DNA from: Acidobacteriota bacterium
Lineage (GTDB): Bacteria; Acidobacteriota; Vicinamibacteria; Vicinamibacterales; UBA823
DNA: 64,000 nucleotides
Reading direction: 5' to 3'
Assembly (NCBI GenBank): GCA_002730735.1
Contig: PCAU01000008.1
Span: 219,983 to 283,982, forward strand
In this document: in pieces, positions 33,592-42,253 of the stretch
How positions within the stretch are numbered: the stretch's first letter is position 1
Layout of the letters: every line of letters starts with the position of its first letter
The notes under the pieces: model-generated
What the model was told of the DNA's origin: nothing
Seen by the model: only the letters and a program-made list of their open reading frames with translations
Database searches by the model: none
Made by a program: the position numbers and the translations under genes

Positions 33592-34773
33592 ATGCAGCGA
33601 CGTTCAAAGAGAAAGCTGCCAAGGACAATTTCAATGCGTGCGGTAATTATGGTCCTAGCTTTGATCATGGCTAGTGCTGCCGACGGGGCGTCGGGTGCGG
33701 ACAGTCAGCCCTTGCCAAACGAACCGCGATCGACTGTTGATTGGCCACAGTTCCGAGGTGACCTATCACTGGATGGGGTTTCGACATCACCAGTGCCTGA
33801 TGACCCTCAACTGCTGTGGACCTTTGATACGGGTGAAATGGTGGACTCATCAGCAGCAATCGCTAATGGTGTCGTCTACGTGGGCACCTACGCCGGTGAC
33901 CTCATAGCTCTCAATCTTAGTGATGGCTCACCCCGCTGGCGCTACCATGCGTCAGAATGGGGCATCGGTGAATCATCTCCAGCCGTGGTAAACGGCACCG
34001 TCTACATTGGAGATCTCTCTGGAGTGCTGCACGCCGTTGACATCAACACCGGTAAGGCTCGCTGGACCTTCGAGACAGAGGCCGAGATCAAATCCTCACC
34101 CGTCCTCGTCAACGGCATCGTCCTCATCGGATCATACGACAGCCATCTATATGGCCTCTCGGCAGACAGTGGTAACCCGATCTGGAAGTTTGAAACCAGC
34201 AGTTACGTCCACGCCACGCCGGCAGTCGTCAACGGCATCGCATATTTCGGTGGATGCGACGAAGAATTCCGAGGTGTGCGGGTGAGCGACGGTGAGGAAA
34301 TCTTCGCAGTCTCCTCCGGCGCCTACACCGCTGCTTCTCCCACAATCATAGGCACGACCGCGTTTTACGGCACTTTTGCCAATGAGGTGTTAGCTCTCGA
34401 CCTCGACCAAGGGGTGATTCGATGGCGTTACGAACATCCCACTCGTCACTTCCCCTTCTACTCGTCCCCAGCCTTTCACAACGGACTCGTTGTGCTCGGA
34501 GGACGCGACCGGATGGTGCACGCACTCGACGCTGAGACCGGTAAATCCCAATGGGTCTTCACCACACGCGGTCGAATTGATTCGTCACCAGCAATCGCTG
34601 GTGATCGCGTTTATGTTGGCTCCAATGACGGGCGACTCTACGGCCTTGCCCTGTCCGATGGCACGCACGAATGGGAATACGAAATCGGATCATCCGTGAG
34701 CACCTCTCCGGCGATCGCTAGCGGCCGAATCGTTGTCGGCGCTGAAGACGGACTGATCTACTGCTTCGGATGA
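33592..34773 (+). CDS. Secreted PQQ-like / BamB-like beta-propeller protein
   Basis: A 393-residue protein beginning 10 bases after the previous gene, with an export signal that probably starts at the internal Met15 (MRAVIMVLALIMASAADG). WPQFRGDLSLDGVS opens an eight-bladed PQQ-like propeller with very regular blades: SSAAIANGVVYVGTYAG, SSPAVVNGTVYIGDLSG, SSPVLVNGIVLIGSYDS, ATPAVVNGIAYFGG, SSPAIAGDRVYVGSNDG and TSPAIASGRIVVGAEDG. The regularity resembles BamB-type scaffold propellers as much as enzymes. It is the last member of the tandem trio; internal duplication of an ancestral gene is the likely origin. Confidence 0.87.
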   Translation: MQRRSKRKLPRTISMRAVIMVLALIMASAADGASGADSQPLPNEPRSTVDWPQFRGDLSLDGVSTSPVPDDPQLLWTFDTGEMVDSSAAIANGVVYVGTYAGDLIALNLSDGSPRWRYHASEWGIGESSPAVVNGTVYIGDLSGVLHAVDINTGKARWTFETEAEIKSSPVLVNGIVLIGSYDSHLYGLSADSGNPIWKFETSSYVHATPAVVNGIAYFGGCDEEFRGVRVSDGEEIFAVSSGAYTAASPTIIGTTAFYGTFANEVLALDLDQGVIRWRYEHPTRHFPFYSSPAFHNGLVVLGGRDRMVHALDAETGKSQWVFTTRGRIDSSPAIAGDRVYVGSNDGRLYGLALSDGTHEWEYEIGSSVSTSPAIASGRIVVGAEDGLIYCFG

Positions 34774-35136
34774 GGACTCGGTATCCGCCCCGGTGTCCGT
34801 TGACTTCCACCTACGTGCTTGGTACAGGCAAGGGTGCCGTCAGGGCAACCGGTTTCTAAGGAATTCCGGATGAAAACGTCGCAAACCTGCGCACCATTCG
34901 CCGTGGTTCTGCCGGAGAACCGAACGCACAAAGCTGACTCCGCCCTCCACCGAGAATGCTAATTGGTTGACAGGTTAAGCTGGTATTAGCTCTATTGTTG
35001 TAGTAGAGTCTCCCGCCGGCGTTCATATGACGGTGATCATACCGTGAAGACTCCTGAAGGCAAAAAATGCCGAAAAAACTACCTAAACACGCATTTGAGC
35101 CAGTGAGACTAGTCGCATTTTGGAGGATCGCGAATC
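34774..35136. other. 363-base intergenic region with promoter-like site
   Basis: No convincing gene. It contains TTGACA (34967-34972) followed 18 bases later by TCTATT (34991-34996), a plausible promoter for the HD-like gene. A small inverted repeat CTCTA/TAGAG lies around 34990-35008 next to the -10 box. A 23-codon ORF at 34870 has no ribosome site and is dismissed. A ribosome site (GGAGG) appears just before the next start at 35137. Confidence 0.4.
34967..34996 (+). promoter_or_regulatory. Predicted sigma70 promoter for the HD-like Tat protein
   Basis: A consensus -35 (TTGACA) is followed after 18 bases by TCTATT. It lies about 140 bases upstream of the gene at 35137 and is the only good promoter match in the gap. 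The -10 box is weak. Confidence 0.35.
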
Positions 35137-35964
35137 ATGGAAGTTAATCGAAGAAAATTCATGGCATCCGTAGGGGGTGTGGCTGCAGTCGAACTGATGT
35201 CGCCCGAAAACCGGGCGGAAGCTGTTGAGCATTTTGCTTCGACAGAGCTTGACAAGTGGTATATCGACGAGTTCGGTGAAACCGCCGCGTTATCGCCGAT
35301 CCGTCCGTCGTGGTATCAGGCGGGCGGCGGCGGACAGCAGGGTCAAGAGGGCCCACCGGCGCGTGGGACCGGCCGCGCGTTCCGTGATGGCTTTTCCCTG
35401 GCTGAGATGCCGGCGAAACCAACATTGGTCGATTTCTATAAGTATCGCTTCGCGCCGGCGCAGCATGTCATCCGCAGTGCTTCCCACGCACTCAAGGAAG
35501 GTCACCCCGAACGGACTGTCATGGCGTGCTTGTTGCATGATGTGGCGCAGGCACTCGTTCGGTCTGACCATGGTTGGTGGGGTGGCCAGTTGTTTGAACC
35601 GTATGTGGACGAGCGGGTTAGTTGGGGCGTCCGCTACCACCAGCCGCTCCGTTTCTTCCCAGACCCTGCGGTCGGCTACGAATATCCGGAGTTCTACAAT
35701 CGGATCTTTGGCGTCGATTACGAAGTAGACGACTACATCAAAGAAGCATACAAGTTTGCTCGCGGCCACAAGTGGTACATGGAAGCACGTTTCGTCACGA
35801 TGAACGACGAGTACGGCTTCGACCCCAACGTGCCGGTGTCGCTTGAACCGTTCATTGACATCATCGGACGTCAGTTCAAACAGCCAAAAGAAGGTCTCGG
35901 CAATGACAATAGTCCGTCGGCCCACATGTGGCGGACGATTATTAATCCGAATCGACCCCTTTAA
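35137..35964 (+). CDS. Tat-exported HD-domain-like protein of unknown function
   Basis: A 275-residue protein with GGAGG ahead of ATG 35137 and an N-terminal NRRKFMASVGGVAAVE segment typical of twin-arginine export. A glycine/glutamine-rich linker (around 66-80) precedes a helical domain. In it, IRSASHALKEGHPERTVMACLLHDV and WGVRYHQPLRFF resemble an HD-type metal site (H...HD...). Such domains hydrolyse phosphates or, in the MIOX-like branch, oxidise substrates with a di-iron centre; neither can be chosen from sequence. The gene is followed by a strong bidirectional terminator that it shares with the convergent acyl-CoA synthetase operon. Confidence 0.75.
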   Translation: MEVNRRKFMASVGGVAAVELMSPENRAEAVEHFASTELDKWYIDEFGETAALSPIRPSWYQAGGGGQQGQEGPPARGTGRAFRDGFSLAEMPAKPTLVDFYKYRFAPAQHVIRSASHALKEGHPERTVMACLLHDVAQALVRSDHGWWGGQLFEPYVDERVSWGVRYHQPLRFFPDPAVGYEYPEFYNRIFGVDYEVDDYIKEAYKFARGHKWYMEARFVTMNDEYGFDPNVPVSLEPFIDIIGRQFKQPKEGLGNDNSPSAHMWRTIINPNRPL

Positions 35965-35971
35965 AATGGGT

Positions 35972-36024
35972 CCGTACAGTAAAAAAAAGGCCGAGGCATA
36001 CGCCTCGGCCTTTTTTCTGTACGG
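35972..36024. terminator. Strong bidirectional intrinsic terminator
   Basis: GGCCGAGGC (35989-35997) and GCCTCGGCC (36002-36010) form a perfect stem with an ATAC loop, flanked by eight A residues on the left and six T on the right. The symmetry extends outward through CCGTACAG (35972-35979) and CTGTACGG (36017-36024). Either strand therefore gives a GC stem followed by a U-tract. It separates the HD-like gene (plus) from the acyl-CoA synthetase operon (minus). Confidence 0.92.
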
Positions 36025-36051
36025 TATATAGGAAAAACTATCCTCGGAGCA

Positions 36052-38184
36052 CTACTCTAGTAGTCCTGCCGCCCGTGCCCATCGATATTTCGCCCCCAGT
36101 ACGTTGACCGGAAGTTGCGTCGTATACGGATACGCCACGATCCCCCGATCGTAGAGGTATTCCGAAGCTTCTTCCACCTCGACGTCGCCGACGAGCGATG
36201 CCACGATCGGCTTGTGAATCCCCTTGGCGCGCGCCTCTTCTACGACTTCTGAGGCAAGCTTCGCGAAGACCATCGGCGGCGTAACGATCGTATGCCAGTA
36301 GCCTAAAATAAGCGCATGGACGCGATCGTCTTCCAAACCTAGCTTGATCGTATTCCGGTAAGTAATCGGTGGCTCACCACCAGTAATGTCCACCGGGTTA
36401 CCCGCTGCACCAAACGGTGGGATGAATTCCCGAAACGCCGCGTCCAAGTCCTTCGGCATGCTCATCAATTGCAGGCCATTATCGATGCATGCGTCTGACA
36501 AGAGCACGCCAGAACCACCTGCGCCGGTAATGATGATGATGTTCTCCCCCTGCGGCGTCGGCAGGACCGGTAGCCCACGCGCAAACTGCAGCATGTCGTT
36601 TAGCGTTCGCGCACGGATCACACCCGACTGCCGCAGCACGTCATCATAAACCTTATCGTTGCCGGCCAAGGCACCGGTGTGCGACGCGGCGGCCCGTGCA
36701 CCCAGTGCCGTTCGTCCCGCCTTAAGCACCACAACAGGCTTTTGTTTCGATACACGCTGAGCCACCTCGGCGAAGGCGCGACCATCCTTCAAATCTTCAA
36801 CGTGCATAGCAATCACTTGCGTGTTGTCGTCTTGTTCAAAAAAGGTGAGCAGGTCGTCTTCATCGATATCCGATTTGTTACCCAACCCAACGATCGCTGA
36901 GACACCCATCTTGGCCGACCGGCTAAACCCGATGATCGCCATGCCAACCCCACCACTCTGTGAAGAAAGAGCCGCCTGCCCCTTCACATCGTAAGGTGTG
37001 CAGAACGTTGCACAGAGATTTTCGTGTGTGTAATAGAAGCCGTAGATATTCGGTCCCATGACACGCACGTTGTGCTTCCGCGCCACCGCGACCATCTCGC
37101 GCTGCAACTCGATTTCGCCCACCTCAGCAAAGCCCGAGGGGATCATGACAGCGCCAGCGATGCCCTTCTGACCGACCTCTTCCAGTGCGCCGGCTACAAA
37201 CTTAGCGGGAATCGCGAACACGGCGATATCAATAGAGTCGTCGATGTCCTTGACGCTCTTGTAGCACTTGTGTCCGAGAATCTCGTCGGCCTTCGGATTG
37301 ATCGGGTAGATCTCGCCCTTATAGCCACCGTTGATCAGGTTCTTCATTACCGAATTGCCGATCTTGCCTTCCTCACCAGACGCGCCGATAACGGCCACTG
37401 CCTTAGGCTTCATGATACGGACCATCGAAGCTAGGATCTCTTGTTGCGACGGTCGCGGCCGTGGCTCGGGTAATTCCTCAGTCAGCAGAATCCGCACGTC
37501 GACGGCCGTCACCGAGTCCTTGGTAGCGAACACAGGATTCAAATCCAGTTCATGAATTTCTGGAAAATCAGCGATCAGTGTCGACACGTTCTCGATGAGC
37601 GCTGCTAGAGCCTCGCGGTTCACCGGATCAGCACCCCGGACACCACGTAAGACCTCGGCCGCTTGGATCCCATCGATCATCGATAAGGCATCCTCTCGGT
37701 TCGCCGGTGCTAACCGGAACGTGACGTCCTTGAGCACCTCGACCAGAACGCCACCCAGTCCAAACGCGACCAACTTTCCGAAACTTGGGTCAGTGACGGC
37801 ACCGATGATTACTTCCTGTGCGGCCGGCAGCATCTGCTGAACTTGTGCGCCAGTGATATCAGCATCTGGCTTGTACTCACGGGCACTCTTGCAGATCGCC
37901 TCGTAGCCCTGCACCACTTCGTCGGCCGTCGTTAGTCCAGTCAGAACGCCACCTGCTTCGGTTTTGTGCAGGACATCCTTCGAGACAATCTTCAGCACTA
38001 CCGGATAACCAATACTGCCAGCCAGCTCGGCGGCTTCCCCACTGGACGTGGCCAGGCCCTCCTTGGGCACCGGAATACCGTAGGCATCGCAGACTTCCTT
38101 ACTCTCGGTCGAGGTCAACGACGCACGCCCAGCTGCACGTGCTCCATCCAATATCGCTTTGACTACTACGTGATCATGACTCAT
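36052..38184 (-). CDS. ADP-forming acyl-CoA synthetase, fused beta-alpha subunits
   Basis: A 710-residue cytosolic protein. Residues 20-230 are an ATP-grasp domain (GYPVVLKIVSKDVLHKTEAGGV, then FGLGGVLVEVLKDVTFRLAP). Residues 255-700 are the CoA-binding and ligase domains (PKAVAVIGASGEEGKIGNSV, SSQSGGVGMAIIGFS). An AASHTGALAG motif holds the histidine expected to be phosphorylated during catalysis. The domain order is beta then alpha, the reverse of the more usual alpha-beta fusion. The enzyme interconverts acyl-CoA + ADP + Pi and acid + CoA + ATP. As the last gene of the gntR-lyase-frc operon (34 bases after frc) it could recover ATP from an acyl- or formyl-CoA, or activate a 2-hydroxy acid. 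Acyl specificity is not readable. Confidence 0.88.
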   Translation of the reverse strand: MSHDHVVVKAILDGARAAGRASLTSTESKEVCDAYGIPVPKEGLATSSGEAAELAGSIGYPVVLKIVSKDVLHKTEAGGVLTGLTTADEVVQGYEAICKSAREYKPDADITGAQVQQMLPAAQEVIIGAVTDPSFGKLVAFGLGGVLVEVLKDVTFRLAPANREDALSMIDGIQAAEVLRGVRGADPVNREALAALIENVSTLIADFPEIHELDLNPVFATKDSVTAVDVRILLTEELPEPRPRPSQQEILASMVRIMKPKAVAVIGASGEEGKIGNSVMKNLINGGYKGEIYPINPKADEILGHKCYKSVKDIDDSIDIAVFAIPAKFVAGALEEVGQKGIAGAVMIPSGFAEVGEIELQREMVAVARKHNVRVMGPNIYGFYYTHENLCATFCTPYDVKGQAALSSQSGGVGMAIIGFSRSAKMGVSAIVGLGNKSDIDEDDLLTFFEQDDNTQVIAMHVEDLKDGRAFAEVAQRVSKQKPVVVLKAGRTALGARAAASHTGALAGNDKVYDDVLRQSGVIRARTLNDMLQFARGLPVLPTPQGENIIIITGAGGSGVLLSDACIDNGLQLMSMPKDLDAAFREFIPPFGAAGNPVDITGGEPPITYRNTIKLGLEDDRVHALILGYWHTIVTPPMVFAKLASEVVEEARAKGIHKPIVASLVGDVEVEEASEYLYDRGIVAYPYTTQLPVNVLGAKYRWARAAGLLE

Positions 38185-38218
38185 GAATAAATCCGCGCGC
38201 CTCCTGTTCTACCCCTGG

Positions 38219-39451
38219 CTAAATGGCACCCGCTGTCCGGGCTGCCGCGATTTCTGCGCTGTCACAGCCGACAACATCTTGAAGAATCTCGTTAGTGTGC
38301 TCACCAAGTCCCGGCGACGTCGTCACCTCGACAGGCGAATCCGACAGCTGTAATGGACACCCCACCGTACGGAACGCGCCGCGTTGTGCATGCTCGACCT
38401 CGACAACCATGCCACGGGTCATGAGTGACTCGTCCTCAATAAGCTCTTTCATACTCATGATCGGTCCGCACGGCACATTGACCCCGTTCAGGAGACGCAT
38501 AACCTCGAGCTTGTCGTACTGCCGCGTCCACTGCTCGATGATTTCAAAGCATTCATTAAGGTGTAACAGCCTTGCCTCCGGCGTGGCAAAGGCTGAGTCG
38601 GTGATGAGTTCTTCACGACCGACCAGCTTCATGAGCGGCTCCCAACCAGGCGGCTGGATCATGACATAAATGTAGTCGTTCGCCCCGCCGCCCTTACACT
38701 TCAACGCTTTACCTGGCTGTCCGCCACCCGAAGCATTGCCTGAACGAGGCACTGTGTCGCCGAACGTCTCGTTCGGATACTCCTGCAGTGGGCCCTGCAG
38801 CAGGCGTTGCTGATCACGCATTTTGACCCGACAGAGGTTCAAGACACAGTCTTGCATCGCAACCTCCACCCGCTGCCCGCGGCCGGTCTTCTCGCGTTGG
38901 ATCACCGCAGCTAACACCGCCGCTACCAAATTCATGCCCGTACCCGAATCACCGATCTGCGCACCAGTACTCGTTGGTACGCTGTCTTCGAAACCGGTCG
39001 TACTCATCGAGCCACCCATCGCCTGCGCCACCGACTCGTAGGCTTTGCAATCAACGTAAGGCCCTGGCCCAAAGCCTTTGCCCGAGGCATAAATGATTCT
39101 TGGGTTAATCTCGCGGATCGTCTCCCAAGAAAAGCCCTGACGATCGAGCGCACCAGGCGAAAAATTTTCGACCAGAACGTCTGACTTGGCGATTAGTTTA
39201 CGGAAAATCGCCTGACCTTCTTCAGTCTTCGTGTTCAAAGTGATACTTCGCTTGTTGCAGTTCAGCATCGTGAAGTAGAGGCTGTCCGCGTCGGGCATGT
39301 CACGCAATTGGGAACGCGTAATGTCACCCCGTCCTGGCAACTCAACCTTCACGACGTCCGCGCCAAGCCACGCCAGAATCTGTGTGGCCGACGGGCCTAA
39401 CTGGACGTGGGTCATGTCCAAAATTCGGAGTCCTTCGAGTGCTTTACCCAT
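38219..39451 (-). CDS. frc: Formyl-CoA:oxalate CoA-transferase-like (CaiB/BaiF family III)
   Basis: The start is taken as ATG 39451, which aligns with the Frc N-terminus; the frame is open to GTG 39463, right after the lyase stop. The 410-residue protein follows formyl-CoA transferase closely: [55 protein letters not shown] and the glycine-rich loop [15 protein letters not shown]168 in IGDSGTGM corresponds to the catalytic aspartate that carries the acyl anhydride. The reaction is formyl-CoA + oxalate to oxalyl-CoA + formate; other 2-oxo or 2-hydroxy acids are possible acceptors. It lies 12 bases downstream of the ThDP lyase gene, within the same operon. Confidence 0.87.
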   Translation of the reverse strand: MGKALEGLRILDMTHVQLGPSATQILAWLGADVVKVELPGRGDITRSQLRDMPDADSLYFTMLNCNKRSITLNTKTEEGQAIFRKLIAKSDVLVENFSPGALDRQGFSWETIREINPRIIYASGKGFGPGPYVDCKAYESVAQAMGGSMSTTGFEDSVPTSTGAQIGDSGTGMNLVAAVLAAVIQREKTGRGQRVEVAMQDCVLNLCRVKMRDQQRLLQGPLQEYPNETFGDTVPRSGNASGGGQPGKALKCKGGGANDYIYVMIQPPGWEPLMKLVGREELITDSAFATPEARLLHLNECFEIIEQWTRQYDKLEVMRLLNGVNVPCGPIMSMKELIEDESLMTRGMVVEVEHAQRGAFRTVGCPLQLSDSPVEVTTSPGLGEHTNEILQDVVGCDSAEIAAARTAGAI

Positions 39452-39463
39452 ATCCTCATTCAC

Positions 39464-41188
39464 CTATTTGTACATCGTCTGATTACGAGTACCCGGTGCC
39501 CATTCTTCCCGGTCGACCCAGATGTTGACGAGCGCTGAAGTGCCACCACGAACGGCTTCACGTGCACGGTCGAGCGCCGGCCGGATGTCCTTGGGATCCC
39601 GAACAGCTTCGCCGTATCCGCCTAGCATCTCCGCGAACTTTTCGAACTCAACGTCACCGAGAAGATTGCCGACATTGCCACGTTCAGCGCCGTACTTGTT
39701 GATCTGGCCGCACCGGATCTGGTTCATCGCCGAGTTGTTTCCAATAACCCCCAAAATCGGTAATTTGAACCGCTGGCACGTTTCCAGATCCCAACCGGTC
39801 AGCGTGAAGGCTCCGTCGCCGAAGTAGCAGAGGACTTCCTTCTCCGGATGGGCATGCTTGGCAGCCATGGCGAACGGCACACCAACCCCTAGGGTGCCGA
39901 GTGGACCAGGGTCCATCCAGTGGCCTGGCTGGTGCGGCTGTACAGCTTGGGCCGTGATGGTAACAACATCGCCGCCGTCACCAATGTAAATCGTGTCGTC
40001 GGTGAGAAATTCGTTTAGTTCGTAAGCTACTCGATACGGATTGATCGGCACGTTCTCCGATTTGAACGACGGCATCAGCTTCTCGTACGCCACCTGCTCA
40101 GCCGCGCGGAGTTCGTCGAGCCACGCTTGCCGTTTCTTGGCCCCGTTGTCTGTAGTACCTGTCGTCGCCGCCAGTACCGACGCCAGCACTTGGCCGATAT
40201 CGCCGACGAGTCCGAACGAGATGTCTCGGTTCTTGCCAACAGTCCTGTAGTCCATATCGACCTGGACGACCGTCGCCTCAGACCCGAGCCGACGGCCATA
40301 ACCCATCCGGAAATCGAATGGCGTGCCAACAATGACGATGACATCAGCCTGGTTAAACGCCATCCTCCGGGTTCTGTGGAAATGGTGCGGGTCTCCAGGT
40401 GGAAATGTGCCACGCCCAGAACCGTTCATGTAGGCCGGAATATTCAGAGTACGTGCGAATTCACGTGCCGTGTCACTTGCTCGACAAGTCCACGTCTGGG
40501 TGCCGAAGAGTACGCACGGACGCTCAGCCCTCACAAGGAGGTCAGCGAGCCGCTGAATGTCTATTGGGTCAGCTGAAAGCTTCGTGGAGGCACGATAATG
40601 CCCTGCTTGAGGGATACGGGCTTTCGACAACTCCACCTTGGCATCGAGAACGTCCCGTGGAATTTCAAGAAACGATGGTCCTGGCGCACCGTTGAAACAT
40701 TCCCTGAATGCCATCGACACTAAATCGGCGACTCGCTCGGTCGACGGTACTGTGGCAGCGAACTTCGTAATCGGCGACAGGATATCGACGTGCGGTAAGT
40801 CTTGTAACGACCCCATCTTGTGCTGCGTCAGTGCGCCCTGGCCACCAATCAGGAGCATCGGGCTCTCGGCGCGGAACGCGTTGGCGATGCCAGTAATTGC
40901 GTCTGTTGTTCCTGGACCGGCCGTCACGACCGCACAGCCAGGCTTTCCAGTTTGCCGTGAATAACCGTCCGCTGCATGCGCTGCGACCTGCTCATGCCGA
41001 ACGTCGATGATGTCAATCCCCTCGTCTAGACAGCCATCATAAATATCGATGATGTGGCCGCCGCACAACGTGAAGATAACTTCAACCCCCTCTGCCTTAA
41101 GCGCTTTAGCAACTAGGTGGCCGCCGGAAATTTGTTCTGGCGCTGTCTCGGTTTCAGCTGGCTTCATCTTCGGTTCAGCAATTGGCAT
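39464..41188 (-). CDS. ThDP-dependent lyase, oxalyl-CoA decarboxylase / 2-hydroxyacyl-CoA lyase type
   Basis: The start is ATG 41188, preceded by AGAGGG (an in-frame TTG lies at 41212); 574 residues. The acetolactate-synthase fold is clear: the activating glutamate E66 is in DVRHEQVAAHAADGY, and the ThDP/Mg motif runs from FGDGAFTLTGWDLE to GVIGNN at about 460-490. Pairing with frc suggests oxalyl-CoA decarboxylase. However, the position where I recall the decarboxylase having a Tyr-Glu pair reads MGSLQDLPHVD here, closer to 2-hydroxyacyl-CoA lyases. Both reactions release formyl-CoA. I therefore leave the product open between oxalyl-CoA decarboxylase and 2-hydroxyacyl-CoA lyase. The operon lies under a GntR-type regulator. 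Confidence 0.85.
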   Translation of the reverse strand: MPIAEPKMKPAETETAPEQISGGHLVAKALKAEGVEVIFTLCGGHIIDIYDGCLDEGIDIIDVRHEQVAAHAADGYSRQTGKPGCAVVTAGPGTTDAITGIANAFRAESPMLLIGGQGALTQHKMGSLQDLPHVDILSPITKFAATVPSTERVADLVSMAFRECFNGAPGPSFLEIPRDVLDAKVELSKARIPQAGHYRASTKLSADPIDIQRLADLLVRAERPCVLFGTQTWTCRASDTAREFARTLNIPAYMNGSGRGTFPPGDPHHFHRTRRMAFNQADVIVIVGTPFDFRMGYGRRLGSEATVVQVDMDYRTVGKNRDISFGLVGDIGQVLASVLAATTGTTDNGAKKRQAWLDELRAAEQVAYEKLMPSFKSENVPINPYRVAYELNEFLTDDTIYIGDGGDVVTITAQAVQPHQPGHWMDPGPLGTLGVGVPFAMAAKHAHPEKEVLCYFGDGAFTLTGWDLETCQRFKLPILGVIGNNSAMNQIRCGQINKYGAERGNVGNLLGDVEFEKFAEMLGGYGEAVRDPKDIRPALDRAREAVRGGTSALVNIWVDREEWAPGTRNQTMYK

Positions 41189-41228
41189 GGTCCCTCTTTG
41201 ATTAAATCTCAATAATCATTCCGAAACA

Positions 41229-41918
41229 TTAATCTAGAAATGTAACGTGCTGCGCGACGTGGGTCTCGAGATTAAGGCTGTGCTCACGGACAAGCCGCTC
41301 GGCTAAATCGGCATCTCGGCTCTCAAGCGCTTCGATGATGTGCATATGGTCAATAATCGACTGGCTCGCCCGGTCGCGGTCACCGATGGTCTGCATTCGG
41401 ATCGACCGCATGTGAATAAATAGGTTCTCGGCCAGCTGGTTCAGTAGTTCACAGCGACTCAATTGCAGGATCGCCTGATGGAACGAAATGTTCGTTGCTG
41501 AATACTCGTCGATCCGCGCCTTCACCTCTCCCTGGTCGAACTTGGCAAACAGTCGGCGCAGCGTTGAAATCTCATCGTCAGTCGCGTGTTCAGTGATCAG
41601 ACGGGCCGCCATCCCCTCGAGAGCAGCCCAAGCCGTGATCATCTCCAAGATTTCCTTTTTCTTCTTACGGATGATGAAGGCACCTTTCCTCGGAACGGTG
41701 CGGATGAATCCCTCCTGCTCGAGTCGCACCAGGGCTTCGCGGACCGGTGTGCGGCTGACCCCGAGAGCTTCACCAAGTTGCCGCTCGTCGAGCCGTAGCT
41801 CATCCCTCTGGGCGTAGATGTTCACCGAACAGATTGCCTTCTTGAGCCGGAGATATATCCGACTCTTCAAGGCTTCTCCGGCGTCGATCGGTCCAAGTTC
41901 AAGGACGGCAGCTGGCAT
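41229..41918 (-). CDS. GntR-family regulator, FCD (FadR-like) subfamily
   Basis: The likely start is ATG 41918; the longer open frame to 42014 runs across the operator and adds non-conserved residues. Product 229 residues. Residues 15-85 form the winged helix (RLDERQLGEALGVSRTPVRE, then LEQEGFIRTVPRKGAF). Residues 90-225 are the FCD ligand domain, with the histidines expected to bind a metal and a carboxylate (SFHQAIL, DHMHIIEAL, REHSLN). FCD regulators usually sense small organic acids, which fits an adjacent oxalate or hydroxy-acid operon. It is the first gene of the operon and has a perfect palindrome 57 bases upstream, so it probably represses itself and the three enzymes. Confidence 0.9.
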   Translation of the reverse strand: MPAAVLELGPIDAGEALKSRIYLRLKKAICSVNIYAQRDELRLDERQLGEALGVSRTPVREALVRLEQEGFIRTVPRKGAFIIRKKKKEILEMITAWAALEGMAARLITEHATDDEISTLRRLFAKFDQGEVKARIDEYSATNISFHQAILQLSRCELLNQLAENLFIHMRSIRMQTIGDRDRASQSIIDHMHIIEALESRDADLAERLVREHSLNLETHVAQHVTFLD

Positions 41919-41974
41919 AGAAAACAACCTAAGGACTCCTGTGGACTGACGGAAAGCACCGAATCCAATAAGTC

Positions 41975-41991
41975 TGGTATACAATATACCA
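41975..41991. promoter_or_regulatory. Palindromic operator, likely GntR/FCD binding site
   Basis: TGGTATACAATATACCA is a perfect inverted repeat (7-bp arms around CAA). FCD-type GntR proteins typically bind short palindromes of the TnGTATACnA kind. It lies 57 bases upstream of the regulator's start, between the minus-strand operon and the divergent M20 gene at 42254, so it could control one or both. The palindrome is seen directly; the cognate protein is inferred. Confidence 0.65.
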
Positions 41992-42253
41992 CATTTTGTA
42001 TTCTTCACAAACAACTGTAGAATTTGGAGTTACGGACTCTCAAGGAGTTAGAGTAAAGAGCAGCCGCCCAGTGAGCTTTTCGGGTGTGTATCCGACACAG
42101 GGCTTGGACGAAACGGGTCTCGTTGTTATCGTCTCGACAAAAGTGAAAGAATCTTCCGCTGAGTACGGCCGACGCAACATAACGGTCTACGCCAAAACGC
42201 CTCTCATTCACTAGGGACGGCTGACGGCTTCTTGAAGGATGGGGGAGAACAAC

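Noticed and set aside
35290..35925. 211-codon minus-strand frame antisense to the HD-like gene
   Set aside because: Mirror of a clear coding gene with a Tat signal and terminator; the translation shows no family pattern.
42015..42253. Short open frames (41996-42214 plus, 42005-42211 minus) in the gntR/M20 gap
   Set aside because: No ribosome site, no signal and low-complexity translations; the region is better read as a divergent regulatory gap containing the operator's flank.
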